DNA from: Aureibaculum luteum
GTDB lineage: Bacteria; Bacteroidota; Bacteroidia; Flavobacteriales; Flavobacteriaceae
DNA length: 64,000 bases
Direction of reading: 5' to 3'
Assembly: GCF_003449015.1 (NCBI RefSeq)
Contig: NZ_QRGD01000002.1
Span: 124,001 to 188,000 of the forward strand
The notes below the pieces were generated by a model that was given only the letters and a program-made list of their open reading frames with translations, was not told where the DNA came from and did not search any database. Each line of letters opens with the position of its first letter. Position 1 is the first letter of the stretch. This document shows, piece after piece, positions 27,825-36,311 of this stretch. Made by a program: the position numbers and the translations under genes.

Positions 27825-28097
27825 ATGAAAAAAATAAACTCAGAAGAAGCAAAAGTGATTGGAAATAATTTGGGTATCGATTGGAATGCTATTCGATTAG
27901 ACGAATTCACAAAAGGTGTAAATGTTGAATTTGAACATGGCACAAGATATCCAGAAACCAATGTGACTAATAATGATACAGCCTTAACAGGAAAAATAGC
28001 TTGGGCACATTTAAAAGAGTTTCCTGATTATTATACACGGTTAGAGAAAATGGAAAATAAAGCGGAAGCGTATTGGAAAGAACGAGAGTTAAACTAA
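27825..28097 (+). CDS. DUF5661-like small protein
   Basis: A 90-residue soluble protein. The signature of the DUF5661 group is recognisable: LGIDWNAIRLDEFTKGVNVE, then EHGTRYPETNVTNNDTALTG, then KIAWAHLKEFPDYYTRLEKM. The function of this family is unknown. It is a single-gene unit with its own perfect stress operator on each side (D upstream, E downstream for the ferritin operon), so it should be strongly co-induced with ferritin. Confidence 0.8.
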   Translation: MKKINSEEAKVIGNNLGIDWNAIRLDEFTKGVNVEFEHGTRYPETNVTNNDTALTGKIAWAHLKEFPDYYTRLEKMENKAEAYWKERELN

Positions 28098-28117
28098 TGT
28101 GAAAATTTTATACGCTC

Positions 28118-28160
28118 TGACCTAGGTCAGTGTATTACAGTTAAGAGCTATCTAATTTTG
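28118..28160 (+). promoter_or_regulatory. stress-regulon operator E and -7 box
   Basis: TGACCTAGGTCA at 28118-28129, identical to operator D, 23 bases, then TAATTTTG at 28153-28160. It starts the ferritin operon. Confidence 0.85.
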
Positions 28161-28227
28161 ACCTATAAATCTTTACCTAGAGATAAAGAATAATAACAAC
28201 AATATATAATATTTAAAAAATTAAATC

Positions 28228-28737
28228 ATGGAAACAAAATCAGAATTTTTAAGCGAAGCTATGGTTAAGTTACTAAATTATCGTGTGGAACAAGAAGAGT
28301 ATTCTTCAAGAATATACTTGGCTATGTCTACTTGGTTAGATGATAAGGGGTTTGTGGGAGCTTCCAAATTATTTAAACAATATAGCGATGAAGAAATTGT
28401 ACATGCAAATAAAGCACGAAAAATGCTTTTAGCAAACGGGTTACGACCTGTAACACCAGCTTTAAAACAACCAAAACAAGATTTTTTAAGTCTACCTGAT
28501 GTCATACAATCAGCATTGGCACATGAACAAGAAATTACAAGACAATGTTATGCCCTTACTAAAGCTGCCCATGACGAAGGTAATTTTATGGTAGTGGAAT
28601 TGGGCTTATGGTACTCTAAAGAACAAGCAGAGGAATTAAGCAAAGTACAGTACCTATTAGATCGTCTGGAAGCTTTTGGTGAAGAGTTAAGCATGTTGAG
28701 AAGACTAGATGATGAAATGGGACAATTGGCATCATAA
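28228..28737 (+). CDS. ferritin
   Basis: Iron-storage ferritin of 169 residues, forming a 24-subunit shell in the cytoplasm. The ferroxidase-centre residues appear in the expected helices: E in RVEQEEYSSRIYLAMS, the SDEEIVHANK pair of E and H, E in LAHEQEITRQ, and EQAEE near residue 133. It starts an apparent operon with the DUF1269-like protein, gpmA, three lipoproteins and HdeD, under operator E. Together with the Dps protein at 33536 it gives the regulon two iron-sequestering systems. Confidence 0.93.
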   Translation: METKSEFLSEAMVKLLNYRVEQEEYSSRIYLAMSTWLDDKGFVGASKLFKQYSDEEIVHANKARKMLLANGLRPVTPALKQPKQDFLSLPDVIQSALAHEQEITRQCYALTKAAHDEGNFMVVELGLWYSKEQAEELSKVQYLLDRLEAFGEELSMLRRLDDEMGQLAS

Positions 28738-28791
28738 TTAGGTAAAATTCACATTAAAAAAAATAGTAATAACATTTAAATAACAAATAAA

Positions 28792-29610
28792 ATGGCAAAT
28801 ATTATAGTAGTTCCATTTAAGGAAGAAAAAAGGGCCATAGATGCCTTACACAAAATTAAAGAATTAGATGCTTATGGAGATATTACCCTCTATGAACATA
28901 TGATGATTCGAAAAAAAGAAAACAATCAATTTGAAGTATTAAACGATCAAACTGATGAAGAAGGCTGGAGAACCTTAACAGGAGCTGCAGTTGGTGGTTT
29001 ATTAGGAGCCATTGCAGGACCTGTAGGTTTTGTTATCGGATTGTATTCAGGTTTAGCCGTTGGTGCAATTGCCGATGTAAGTCGTTATGATTTTGAAGAT
29101 GATTTTGTAAAAAAAGTAAGTAATCAAATGACTGTGGGTACCATTGCTATAATTGCTGAGGTAGGAGAAGACAGTTCCGTTTTTATTAATGAAGCTCTTG
29201 AACCTTATAGTTCAGAAATTATAAGAAGTGAAGCAGGAATAGAATTTGACGATTATATAGATGGACAAATTGAAGATATTGAAGATAAAATTGAAGACGA
29301 ACGCGAAAAACTCAAAAAAGCTACTAAGGAAGAAAAGGTTAAAATAAAATCTAAGATAGCTGAACTTAAAGCCAAACGTAAAATTAAAATTGCTGCGTTA
29401 GAAACAAAAAGAAAACAGGCATTAAAAATAATTAAAGACAAAACAGACAATAGAATTAAACAAATGGAAAATCGTCTTAATGACTATGAACATTCTGTTT
29501 CTAATTCAATAATGAAAGTTAGAAAAAATAGATTGAAAAAAAGAATCAAAAAACAAGAAGAAAAATTATATCAATTGCATGCTGCATTATGTGAAGATAT
29601 TGTGGATTGA
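28792..29610 (+). CDS. DUF1269-like membrane-associated protein with coiled-coil tail
   Basis: A 272-residue protein in two parts. Residues about 1-150 match the DUF1269 pattern: a ferredoxin-like N-terminus (IIVVPFKEEKRAIDALHKI), a glycine-zipper hydrophobic hairpin (GGLLGAIAGPVGFVIGLYSG), and later VGTIAIIAEVGEDSS. Residues about 155-270 are an unusually long, lysine/glutamate-rich coiled coil. Such proteins are found in stress-induced clusters, but their role is not established. The coiled-coil tail is an addition to the usual short form. Confidence 0.75.
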   Translation: MANIIVVPFKEEKRAIDALHKIKELDAYGDITLYEHMMIRKKENNQFEVLNDQTDEEGWRTLTGAAVGGLLGAIAGPVGFVIGLYSGLAVGAIADVSRYDFEDDFVKKVSNQMTVGTIAIIAEVGEDSSVFINEALEPYSSEIIRSEAGIEFDDYIDGQIEDIEDKIEDEREKLKKATKEEKVKIKSKIAELKAKRKIKIAALETKRKQALKIIKDKTDNRIKQMENRLNDYEHSVSNSIMKVRKNRLKKRIKKQEEKLYQLHAALCEDIVD

Positions 29611-29644
29611 TTTTAAGGTTTTTAATATTTAAAATATAGTAGAG

Positions 29645-30355
29645 ATGGGAAAGTTAATTTTAGTGAGACATGGAAAAAGTATATGGAATGTAGAAAATAT
29701 ATTTACAGGATGGACAGATGTAGATATTGCAGCCGAAGGTGTTGAAGAAGCCATAATAGCAGGTGAAATTATTCGAGATCGCAATATATCCATTGATATT
29801 TGTTTTTCATCTTATTTGAAAAGAGCCATTAAAACTGCCGCTATTATTTTGGATACTAGTGATATGATGTACATTGATTTCATAAAAAGTTGGAAGCTAA
29901 ATGAACGTAATTACGGTGCTTGGCAAGGAAGAAATAAAGATGAAGTGAAAAGAGATGTTGGTGAAGATTTTTATTGGAAGGTTAGGAGGGGATTTAGCAC
30001 TCCACCTCCTAAACTATCCATAGGTGATGAACGGAATCCGAAATTCGATGAGAAATACAGAAAAGTCAATGTAGATGAATTACCCATCGGTGAATCATTA
30101 AAAGACACCAAACAAAGAACGGTCGCCTATTTTTATGAAGCTATTGTCCCTGAACTTGTAAAAGGTAAAACGGTATTGGTGGCGGCTCATGGAAATTCCA
30201 TTCGAGCTTTAATAGGACATATTGATGGTATTGTTGCAGAAGAAATGCCAAAAGTTGAGGTTCAAACAGGTGTCTTAAATATTTATGAGTTTGATAATAT
30301 CATGAATGTTAAAGAGAAATATGTACTGCAAAAGGAAGTTGAAGTATTTCATTAA
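29645..30355 (+). CDS. gpmA: 2,3-bisphosphoglycerate-dependent phosphoglycerate mutase
   Basis: Glycolytic mutase interconverting 3- and 2-phosphoglycerate, 236 residues. The phosphohistidine motif LVRHGKSIWN is at residues 5-14, GWTDVDIAAEG follows, LNERNYGAWQGRNKDEV carries the catalytic Glu region, and the second histidine lies in VAAHGNSIRAL. It is 34 bases after the DUF1269-like gene and 16 before the first lipoprotein gene, so it is inside the stress operon rather than with other glycolysis genes. It may be a stress-inducible second mutase. Confidence 0.93.
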   Translation: MGKLILVRHGKSIWNVENIFTGWTDVDIAAEGVEEAIIAGEIIRDRNISIDICFSSYLKRAIKTAAIILDTSDMMYIDFIKSWKLNERNYGAWQGRNKDEVKRDVGEDFYWKVRRGFSTPPPKLSIGDERNPKFDEKYRKVNVDELPIGESLKDTKQRTVAYFYEAIVPELVKGKTVLVAAHGNSIRALIGHIDGIVAEEMPKVEVQTGVLNIYEFDNIMNVKEKYVLQKEVEVFH

Positions 30356-30371
30356 TAAATGGTAAAAAGAG

Positions 30372-30860
30372 ATGCGTATTGCAAATTTATCGATAATGGT
30401 AATTCTGGTAGGAAGCATTTTAACAAGTTGTGGCTCTGCTAAAACAAAAGCTATACATGGGTCAAAAAAAACTACCAATACAGCCAATATACCATTAAAT
30501 CAAAATGCTAAAGATACTGTTATAGATACTGAAATAACTAAAAAAGAAGGATGGGAAGAATTTAATATTGATTCTCAAAAAAACCTATTAAAAATAGAAA
30601 ATCAAATTGAAGCATTAAGAAGGGAGATTGCAAATCATGACAAAAAAAATCAAAAGAAAAAGATCAAAACACTGGATTCATTAGAAGAAAAAAAGAATAT
30701 ACTCAAATCGAGATTAGTTAAAATTAATAAAAGAATTAAATCAAATATAGAAGATATAAATAGAACACAAGAAGTAGTAACAATAGCTTTTGAAAAGGAC
30801 TTTGTTCAAGATTTAAATGAGCTTTTAATGGGGCTTAGAGATTTTTTGAAAAATAAATAA
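30372..30860 (+). CDS. stress lipoprotein 1 (coiled-coil, sll1863-like)
   Basis: A 162-residue predicted lipoprotein with signal ending LTSC. The mature part is a long lysine-rich coiled coil after a WEEFNIDSQ segment. It is the first and most divergent of three tandem paralogues; the 20 bases at 30414-30433 that encode the end of the signal peptide are identical in all three genes. The family resembles what is annotated in Bacteroidota as sll1863-type stress response proteins. It probably sits in the envelope; the mechanism is unknown. Confidence 0.72.
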   Translation: MRIANLSIMVILVGSILTSCGSAKTKAIHGSKKTTNTANIPLNQNAKDTVIDTEITKKEGWEEFNIDSQKNLLKIENQIEALRREIANHDKKNQKKKIKTLDSLEEKKNILKSRLVKINKRIKSNIEDINRTQEVVTIAFEKDFVQDLNELLMGLRDFLKNK

Positions 30861-30872
30861 AAATAGATAGTA

Positions 30873-31373
30873 ATGAAAAAAAATATTTTATCCTTTACCA
30901 TAATAGTTCTTATGGTAGGGAGCATTTTAACAAGTTGTGGAACGGCAGTAAAGAAAGATGTTGCATCCGCTAAAGAAAATGCAAAGACAGCACATAATGA
31001 TTTGAATCAGGCAAGAAAAGATTCTCAAGTAGAAGTTAGTAGTACTATGAAAGCAGACTGGGTAAAATTCAAAACAGATTCTCAAATTGCATTAGACAAT
31101 AGTAAGACTGAAATTAAGAAATTACGAGGGGTAATAGCAAGTTCCAATGAAGCATGTCAGCAAGAGTTAAATAAAGAACTTGACATATTAGAACAAAATA
31201 GAAATGATCTTAAAAAAAGATTGAAACAAAAAAATAATACACTCGAAAAAAGTTTGACTAAAATTAATGAAGCCGACAATGCATTAAGAAAAGATTTTCA
31301 AAAACAGTTTGTTTTGGATATGAGTGAGTTACAAACAGCATTAAAAGATTTTTTTAGTAAAAACGCTATATAA
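30873..31373 (+). CDS. stress lipoprotein 2 (coiled-coil, sll1863-like)
   Basis: A 166-residue lipoprotein with signal MVGSILTSCG. The mature part has the family pattern: a polar linker, then DWVKFKTDSQIALDNSKTEI, a helical hairpin with LEQNRNDLKKRLKQK, and a C-terminal DFQKQFVLDMSELQTALKDF. It begins 13 bases after paralogue 1, and paralogue 3 follows after 60 bases. A single cysteine (EACQQEL) in the mature coil is unique to this copy. Confidence 0.75.
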   Translation: MKKNILSFTIIVLMVGSILTSCGTAVKKDVASAKENAKTAHNDLNQARKDSQVEVSSTMKADWVKFKTDSQIALDNSKTEIKKLRGVIASSNEACQQELNKELDILEQNRNDLKKRLKQKNNTLEKSLTKINEADNALRKDFQKQFVLDMSELQTALKDFFSKNAI

Positions 31374-31433
31374 TAAAGTATTATGATCTTTTAATAATAA
31401 CAATAAAATAATAACAATGTAAATATTAAAATT

Positions 31434-31934
31434 ATGAAAACAAAAGTTTTATCCTTTACCATAATCGTTTTTATGGTGGGAAGCATTTTAACAAGTTGTG
31501 GTAATCAATCCAAACAAGATGCGAAAGAAGTTAAACAAGATGCAAAAGAATTGAGTAAAGACTTAAAACAAGGAGCAAAAGACTCTAGTCAAGAGATTAA
31601 AACAGCAGTACAATCAGATTGGAATACATTCAAAACTTCATCTGAAAAAGCTATTGAAAATACAGACAAAGAAATTAAAGTACTTAGAACAAAAATTGCG
31701 AAAGCCAATAAAAATGAAAAAGAAAAATTGACAAAAGCATTGAATAAATTAGAAGAAAAAAACAAAGAACTTAAAGAGAAACTAGCACAAAGAGGCAAAG
31801 AATTTAAAGAAGATGTAATTGATTTTAATGAATCAGCAAAAGCAAACGAAGAAAAATTTGAACGAGAATTTACCCATGATATGAATGAATTAGGTACCGC
31901 TTTAAAAGATCTTTTTAAAAATAACGTGGATTAA
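31434..31934 (+). CDS. stress lipoprotein 3 (sll1863 family)
   Basis: A 166-residue lipoprotein, the copy closest to the sll1863-type stress proteins. The signal ends LTSCG, a lysine/aspartate-rich repeat (KQDAKEVKQDAKELSKDLKQ) leads into SDWNTFKTSSEKAIENTDKE, then a coiled coil and the C-terminal FEREFTHDMNELGTALKDLF motif. It lies between paralogue 2 and the HdeD gene (21 bases). Confidence 0.78.
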   Translation: MKTKVLSFTIIVFMVGSILTSCGNQSKQDAKEVKQDAKELSKDLKQGAKDSSQEIKTAVQSDWNTFKTSSEKAIENTDKEIKVLRTKIAKANKNEKEKLTKALNKLEEKNKELKEKLAQRGKEFKEDVIDFNESAKANEEKFEREFTHDMNELGTALKDLFKNNVD

Positions 31935-31954
31935 TAATCCTAAACTATAAAGTT

Positions 31955-32524
31955 ATGTCAACTTCAATTTTAAGTTCAGCACAAACTGCAGTAAAAAATT
32001 GGTGGATTTCTCTCTTAATAGGTGTCCTATATATTATTGCTGGAGTTTGGGTGTTTCAAACACCATTAGAAAGTTATGTATCATTAAGTATTATTTTTAG
32101 TGTATTCATCTTTGTTTCAGGTATATCTCAAATTGCATTATCTATTTCTAGTAAAAATGAGATGCAAGATTGGGGATGGTATTTGGCAGGTGGTATTCTA
32201 GATCTTATAATTGGTGTTTTATTAATAACGCACCCATTAATGACTATGGCTATTTTACCTTTTTATGTGGGTTTTTGGCTATTATTTCAAGGGTTTATGG
32301 CAATTGGGTTATCATTTCAATTAAAATCAGTTCGAGGCCCATTTTGGGGATGGTTACTATTTTTAGGAATTCTTACATTACTATTTTCTTTTCTATTATT
32401 AGCAAATCCAATTTTAGCAGGCGTAAGTATTGTTTATATGACAGCATTGGCATTTGTTACTGCTGGTATATTTAGAATAATACTAGCCTTTAATTTAAAA
32501 AAAATAAAAAACACTATTGATTAA
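31955..32524 (+). CDS. HdeD family (DUF308) membrane protein
   Basis: Inner-membrane protein of 189 residues with six predicted helices arranged as three similar pairs, the HdeD/DUF308 fold (SLLIGVLYIIAGVWVF, then YLAGGILDLIIGVLLITHP and WLLFLGILTLLFSFLLLANP). HdeD proteins are linked to acid resistance at high cell density in enterobacteria; the biochemical role is not known. It is the last gene of the run started at the ferritin operator. Confidence 0.88.
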   Translation: MSTSILSSAQTAVKNWWISLLIGVLYIIAGVWVFQTPLESYVSLSIIFSVFIFVSGISQIALSISSKNEMQDWGWYLAGGILDLIIGVLLITHPLMTMAILPFYVGFWLLFQGFMAIGLSFQLKSVRGPFWGWLLFLGILTLLFSFLLLANPILAGVSIVYMTALAFVTAGIFRIILAFNLKKIKNTID

Positions 32525-32580
32525 TTAGTTTAAGCAGTACTATAAGAGATAGAGGTCATAAGCTTTTTTAATTTGATTTG

Positions 32581-32679
32581 TTATTTATTCTCCTCTGAGT
32601 AAATTCTTTAACTGGTAAAATAAATAGTAAGAATTGGTTTATAGAAAATACTTTATCTGTTAAAGCAATTGCGAGGTAG
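32581..32679 (+). pseudogene. remnant of a DUF2238 gene N-terminus
   Basis: Translated in the frame of 32581, this non-coding stretch gives VNSLTGKINSKNWFIENTL, preceded by a TGA where the intact neighbour has tryptophan and ending at a TAG. The gene starting at 32729 reads INTLVGTTDIANWLIENTL at the matching place. Identity is strong in NW-x-IENTL-x-V and also visible in the DNA (near 32638-32670 and 32847-32879). It is a decayed partial duplicate left upstream of the living copy. Confidence 0.7.
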
Positions 32680-32728
32680 TTATAATTGATTACTTAGTGT
32701 TACATTTATAAAAAAGAATTGTTGTGGA

Positions 32729-33364
32729 ATGAAATTGTATAGTGGTGCTATAACTGTTATTGAACGTAAGTTATTTTTATTTGTACTCGTATTTGTGTTT
32801 TTATGGATAAACACTTTAGTAGGAACTACAGATATTGCCAATTGGCTTATAGAAAATACCTTAACTGTTATAGCATTGCTTTTTTTAATTTTCACTTATA
32901 AATCGTATCGTTTTAGCAATTTTAGTTATTTCTTAATCTGTGTTTTTTTATGCTTGCATGTGTATGGTTCTGAATACACCTATGCCGAGAATCCATTTGG
33001 GTTTTGGCTTCAAGACGTCTTGCATTCCTCCAGAAACCCTTATGATAGGCTAGTACATTTTAGTTTATTATTGTATTATCCTCTGTACGAGTGTATTTTA
33101 AAATGGTTAAAACTTGAAAAAAGAGAAGTATTTATACTCCCTATTTTAACAATTCTTTCGGCAAGTGCTTTATATGAAATTATAGAATGGCTTGTTGCCG
33201 ATGTGTTTTTTGTAGAACAAGGTATTTCATATTTAGGTACTCAAGGTGATGTTTGGGATTCGCAAAAAGATATGGCAGTGGCTTTTTTTGGCAACATATC
33301 AGGAGTAATATTTTATTATATATATAGATTGTATAATCAGTCAAGATCTAAAACAGATACTTAA
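32729..33364 (+). CDS. DUF2238 (YjdF-like) membrane protein
   Basis: Membrane protein of 211 residues with about five to six helices. The family motif is clear: HVYGSEYTYAENPFGFWLQD followed by RNPYDRLVHFSLLL, and later SALYEIIEWLVADVFF and GTQGDVWDSQKDMAVAF with conserved acidic and tryptophan residues. The function is unknown. A degraded copy of its first coding part lies directly upstream. No stress operator is found in front of it, so it either reads through from the ferritin operon or uses an unseen promoter. Confidence 0.85.
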   Translation: MKLYSGAITVIERKLFLFVLVFVFLWINTLVGTTDIANWLIENTLTVIALLFLIFTYKSYRFSNFSYFLICVFLCLHVYGSEYTYAENPFGFWLQDVLHSSRNPYDRLVHFSLLLYYPLYECILKWLKLEKREVFILPILTILSASALYEIIEWLVADVFFVEQGISYLGTQGDVWDSQKDMAVAFFGNISGVIFYYIYRLYNQSRSKTDT

Positions 33365-33437
33365 AAGAAAGACAACTTCTCAGATTGTAAAATTTTACCT
33401 AACGTTAATTTATTTATTACTAAAACACTCCATTTAG

Positions 33438-33507
33438 TTAAAGTTTTCAAAAAAGATTTTAAACTGACATGGGTCAGTAATATAGTTTTCAGATTCAAAT
33501 ACCTTTG
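33438..33507 (+). promoter_or_regulatory. stress-regulon operator F with upstream A-rich block
   Basis: TGACATGGGTCA at 33465-33476, 23 bases, then TACCTTTG at 33500-33507. Upstream, the 26-base block starting TTAAAGTTTTCAAAAAAG (33438) recurs in the same phase before operators G, H and I. It drives the Dps gene. Confidence 0.8.
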
Positions 33508-33535
33508 GTTAATTATTAATTAAAAAATCAGAAAC

Positions 33536-34012
33536 ATGAAAACACCAAACATTGGAATATCAAAAGAAAACAGACAGTCTATTGCCAACCAATTGTCAAA
33601 AATATTGGCAGATGAATTTGTACTCTATTCAAAAACACTGAATTTTCACTGGAATATAGAAGGTACTGACTTTCATTCCGTACACCTTTATCTTGAAACT
33701 TTATATGAAGAGCAACAAGAAATTGTTGATACCGTAGCCGAAAAAATACGTATGCTTGGTCATTATGTACCCGCTACTTTAAAAGATTATTCAAAATTAA
33801 CTCACCTTACCGAACAAACAAAAGGTGGCAATGATAGTCAAAGCATATTTGCAGAGTTACTGGAAGACCATGAGAGCATCATCGTTTTTATTCGAGAAGA
33901 AATAGAACCAATTGCAGAGAAATGGAAAGCTCAGGGCATTAGCGACTATATAACAGGGCTAATGGAACAACATGAAAAAACTGCTTGGATGTTGCGTTCA
34001 CATTTAAAGTAA
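33536..34012 (+). CDS. dps: Dps family DNA-protecting ferroxidase
   Basis: Mini-ferritin of 158 residues forming a 12-subunit shell that oxidises iron with hydrogen peroxide and shields DNA. The intersubunit ferroxidase ligands are visible: KTLNFHWNIEGTDFHSVHL supplies histidines, and LYEEQQEIVDTVAEKI the D/E residues. The N-terminus is short, without the lysine-rich tail of E. coli Dps, so DNA binding is uncertain. It has its own stress operator and is separated from the ferric reductase gene by 107 bases. Confidence 0.93.
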   Translation: MKTPNIGISKENRQSIANQLSKILADEFVLYSKTLNFHWNIEGTDFHSVHLYLETLYEEQQEIVDTVAEKIRMLGHYVPATLKDYSKLTHLTEQTKGGNDSQSIFAELLEDHESIIVFIREEIEPIAEKWKAQGISDYITGLMEQHEKTAWMLRSHLK

Positions 34013-34119
34013 TTTAAGTTACTACATATTTATATATGATTACGTTTTAGAAAATTTATAAAAGCGGTATAAATATTAATAAATATGAATTGAATATTTT
34101 AGTTTATCACGACAAATAA

Positions 34120-35481
34120 ATGATTATGCTTAGAAATATCAAAATCGCATTGTGGATAATTCTCGTAGGATTGACTGGTTTATGGGTATTGGCAATTATG
34201 CCTTTTCCAGATGCAATGACAGGAAAAGCTATACGTGATTTATTTATTCAATATTCTGGTATCATTGGTATTGGAGTAATGAGTATCGCTATGGTACTTG
34301 CACTTCGTCCAGTTTGGCTAGAACCCATGCTTGGGGGCTTAGATAAATCTTATAGACTTCACAAATGGTTAGGAGTTATTGGGTTGGGAGCTGCGGTGTT
34401 TCATTGGATTGCTGCGAAAGCCCCCCATTGGTTATCAAGCCTTGGGTTGATAGAGGGGGGGCGTGGCCGTGGACATGGTGATGGAGCAAATTCAGCATCA
34501 GATTCACTTAATCAGGTTCAGGCGTTTTTTGATGGTCTGCATGGGCCTGCCAAGTTTATTGGTGAATGGGCATTCTATGGGCTGGTTCTTTTAATTGCAT
34601 TGTCCTTAATAAAACGATTTCCTTACCGGATTTTTGCAAAGACCCACACGATCATCGCAGTGGTGTATCTCATTTTGGTATTTCACACAGTGGTGCTATT
34701 AGATTTTGCTTCATGGACACAGCCATTGGGTATTGTAATGGGTATGTTGTTATTGGCAGGTGTAGTCTCGGCTATTCTTGTGTTGACACGTCAGGTTGGT
34801 AAGCGACGAAAAGTGGAAGGTACTATAGAGGAACAACACTATTTTCCTAAAATGAAGGTGTTGGAAACCTTAATTTTGCTCAAAGTGGGATGGAAAGGAC
34901 ACAAGAGTGGTCAATTTGCTTTTGTTACTTTTGATAGTAAAGAAGGGCAACATCCTTATACTATTGCCTCAGACTGGGATGAAAATAATCCTCGTATTAT
35001 GTTTATTACCAAGGCACTGGGTGATTATACAAACCACTTACCTGAAAAGCTAAATATTGGTGACAAAGCAATTGTAGAGGGTCCTTATGGCTGCTTTACT
35101 TTTGATGATACTGCCAAACGTCAAATCTGGATTGGTGGTGGTATTGGTATTACACCTTTTATTGCTCGTATGAAACACCTCGCTCATAATCGAGTATCTC
35201 AACCTATCGATTTATTTCATTGTACCACTGAACTGGAACCTGATGCGTTAAAGAAATTAACTGCTGATGCTGCGGCTGCCAATGTGAACTTACATGTGAT
35301 AATTGACAGTAGAGATGGTCAGTTAACTGGAGAAAAGTTACGTACAATAGTTCCAGACTGGAAGTCGGCCAGTGTTTGGTTTTGTGGTCCCGTTGGTTTT
35401 GGAAAAGCATTACATAAAGACTTTTTGAAAAACGGATTACCTACTAAGAATTTTCATCAAGAGCTTTTTGACATGCGTTAA
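34120..35481 (+). CDS. ferric reductase-like flavocytochrome
   Basis: Membrane electron-transfer protein of about 453 residues. Six N-terminal helices carry the FRE/NOX-type ferric-reductase domain with paired histidines (YRLHKWLGVIG, AAVFHWIAA, then AKTHTIIAV and LVFHTVVLL) for two b hemes. The C-terminal half is an FAD/NAD-binding ferredoxin-reductase module (HPYTIASDW for FAD, IGGGIGITPFIARM for NAD, and WFCGPVGFG). Start is the ATG at 34120 or 34126. The gene is visibly richer in G+C than its neighbours and has a seven-G run at 34455-34461, which hints at transfer from another lineage. Confidence 0.88.
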   Translation: MIMLRNIKIALWIILVGLTGLWVLAIMPFPDAMTGKAIRDLFIQYSGIIGIGVMSIAMVLALRPVWLEPMLGGLDKSYRLHKWLGVIGLGAAVFHWIAAKAPHWLSSLGLIEGGRGRGHGDGANSASDSLNQVQAFFDGLHGPAKFIGEWAFYGLVLLIALSLIKRFPYRIFAKTHTIIAVVYLILVFHTVVLLDFASWTQPLGIVMGMLLLAGVVSAILVLTRQVGKRRKVEGTIEEQHYFPKMKVLETLILLKVGWKGHKSGQFAFVTFDSKEGQHPYTIASDWDENNPRIMFITKALGDYTNHLPEKLNIGDKAIVEGPYGCFTFDDTAKRQIWIGGGIGITPFIARMKHLAHNRVSQPIDLFHCTTELEPDALKKLTADAAAANVNLHVIIDSRDGQLTGEKLRTIVPDWKSASVWFCGPVGFGKALHKDFLKNGLPTKNFHQELFDMR

Positions 35482-35669
35482 GTGAAAGGTGATAAGGGGA
35501 TAATTTATCAATTTTGAATATTTATATGATGCATATGGCGTTGGTATACATCGCTTTATTATAGAATACGATAGAAAGACTCAATAAATTTTTTCATACT
35601 GATTTGTTCAAATTGACAAACAGTTATATCTAAATAATTTCTTTTGTGATCAATTAAAAATATATTAAA

Positions 35670-36140
35670 ATGATTTATAGACTGATACTATTTTTAGTAC
35701 TTAATTTTGCAGCACTTGGTGTTGGAGGATTTTTAGCAGGCAATGGAGCTTCTTCTGATTGGTATGCACATATTGACAAAGCTCCGTGGACACCACCAGG
35801 TTGGGTCTTTGGCTTTGCATGGTTTACGATTATGATATGTTTTAGTTTTTACTTAGCCTATTTATGGCCAGAAATTGAAAACAAAAATCTACTCATTGGT
35901 TTATTAGTCGTACAGTATTTATTGAACATGGCATGGAATCCGACATTCTTCTATTATCATTATGTTCTGGCAGGCCTATTGGTTTTAATTGGACTTGCAT
36001 TTGTTGTCGGAGTCTTTTTATTTTTTTATTGGCCAGAGTTAAAATTAAAATCGATATTGATAATTCCTTATTTTATTTGGTTATTAATTGCAACGTCACT
36101 CAATGGGTACGTCTTATTTAAAAATCAAATTATTATATAA
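35670..36140 (+). CDS. tspO: TspO/MBR family tryptophan-rich sensor protein
   Basis: Membrane protein of 156 residues with five helices, the TspO fold. Typical residues are present: ASSDWYAHIDKAPWTPPGWVF in the first loop (WxPP), the YLLNMAWNPTFFYYH helix with conserved W-N-P, and many aromatic residues. TspO proteins bind porphyrins and heme breakdown products and act in oxidative and stress responses. A degenerate operator-like site (TGATTTGTTCAA, 35600-35611) lies upstream in the phase used by the regulon, but its -7 box is poor. Confidence 0.92.
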   Translation: MIYRLILFLVLNFAALGVGGFLAGNGASSDWYAHIDKAPWTPPGWVFGFAWFTIMICFSFYLAYLWPEIENKNLLIGLLVVQYLLNMAWNPTFFYYHYVLAGLLVLIGLAFVVGVFLFFYWPELKLKSILIIPYFIWLLIATSLNGYVLFKNQIII

Positions 36141-36206
36141 AAATAGCTTGTAATAACAGATGATATATTAAGATTGCTATGTAAGGACAATACAATACTC
36201 ACGTTG

Positions 36207-36276
36207 TTAAAGTTTTCAAAAAAAGTTTTATACTGATGTAGGTCAGGGTTCTCACATTAGAACCACTATATCTTTG
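36207..36276 (+). promoter_or_regulatory. stress-regulon operator G with upstream A-rich block
   Basis: A-rich block TTAAAGTTTTCAAAAAAAG from 36207, palindrome TGATGTAGGTCA at 36234-36245, 23 bases, then TATCTTTG at 36269-36276. It drives the first BON gene. Confidence 0.8.
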
Positions 36277-36311
36277 ATGTATAATTAGTGTTTAATTTAA
36301 TTTATAAAATT

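Noticed and set aside
35600-35642. TGATTTGTTCAA before tspO as a regulon operator
   Set aside because: The right half is one base short of register and the -7 position reads TAATTTCT; mentioned only as a weak candidate.
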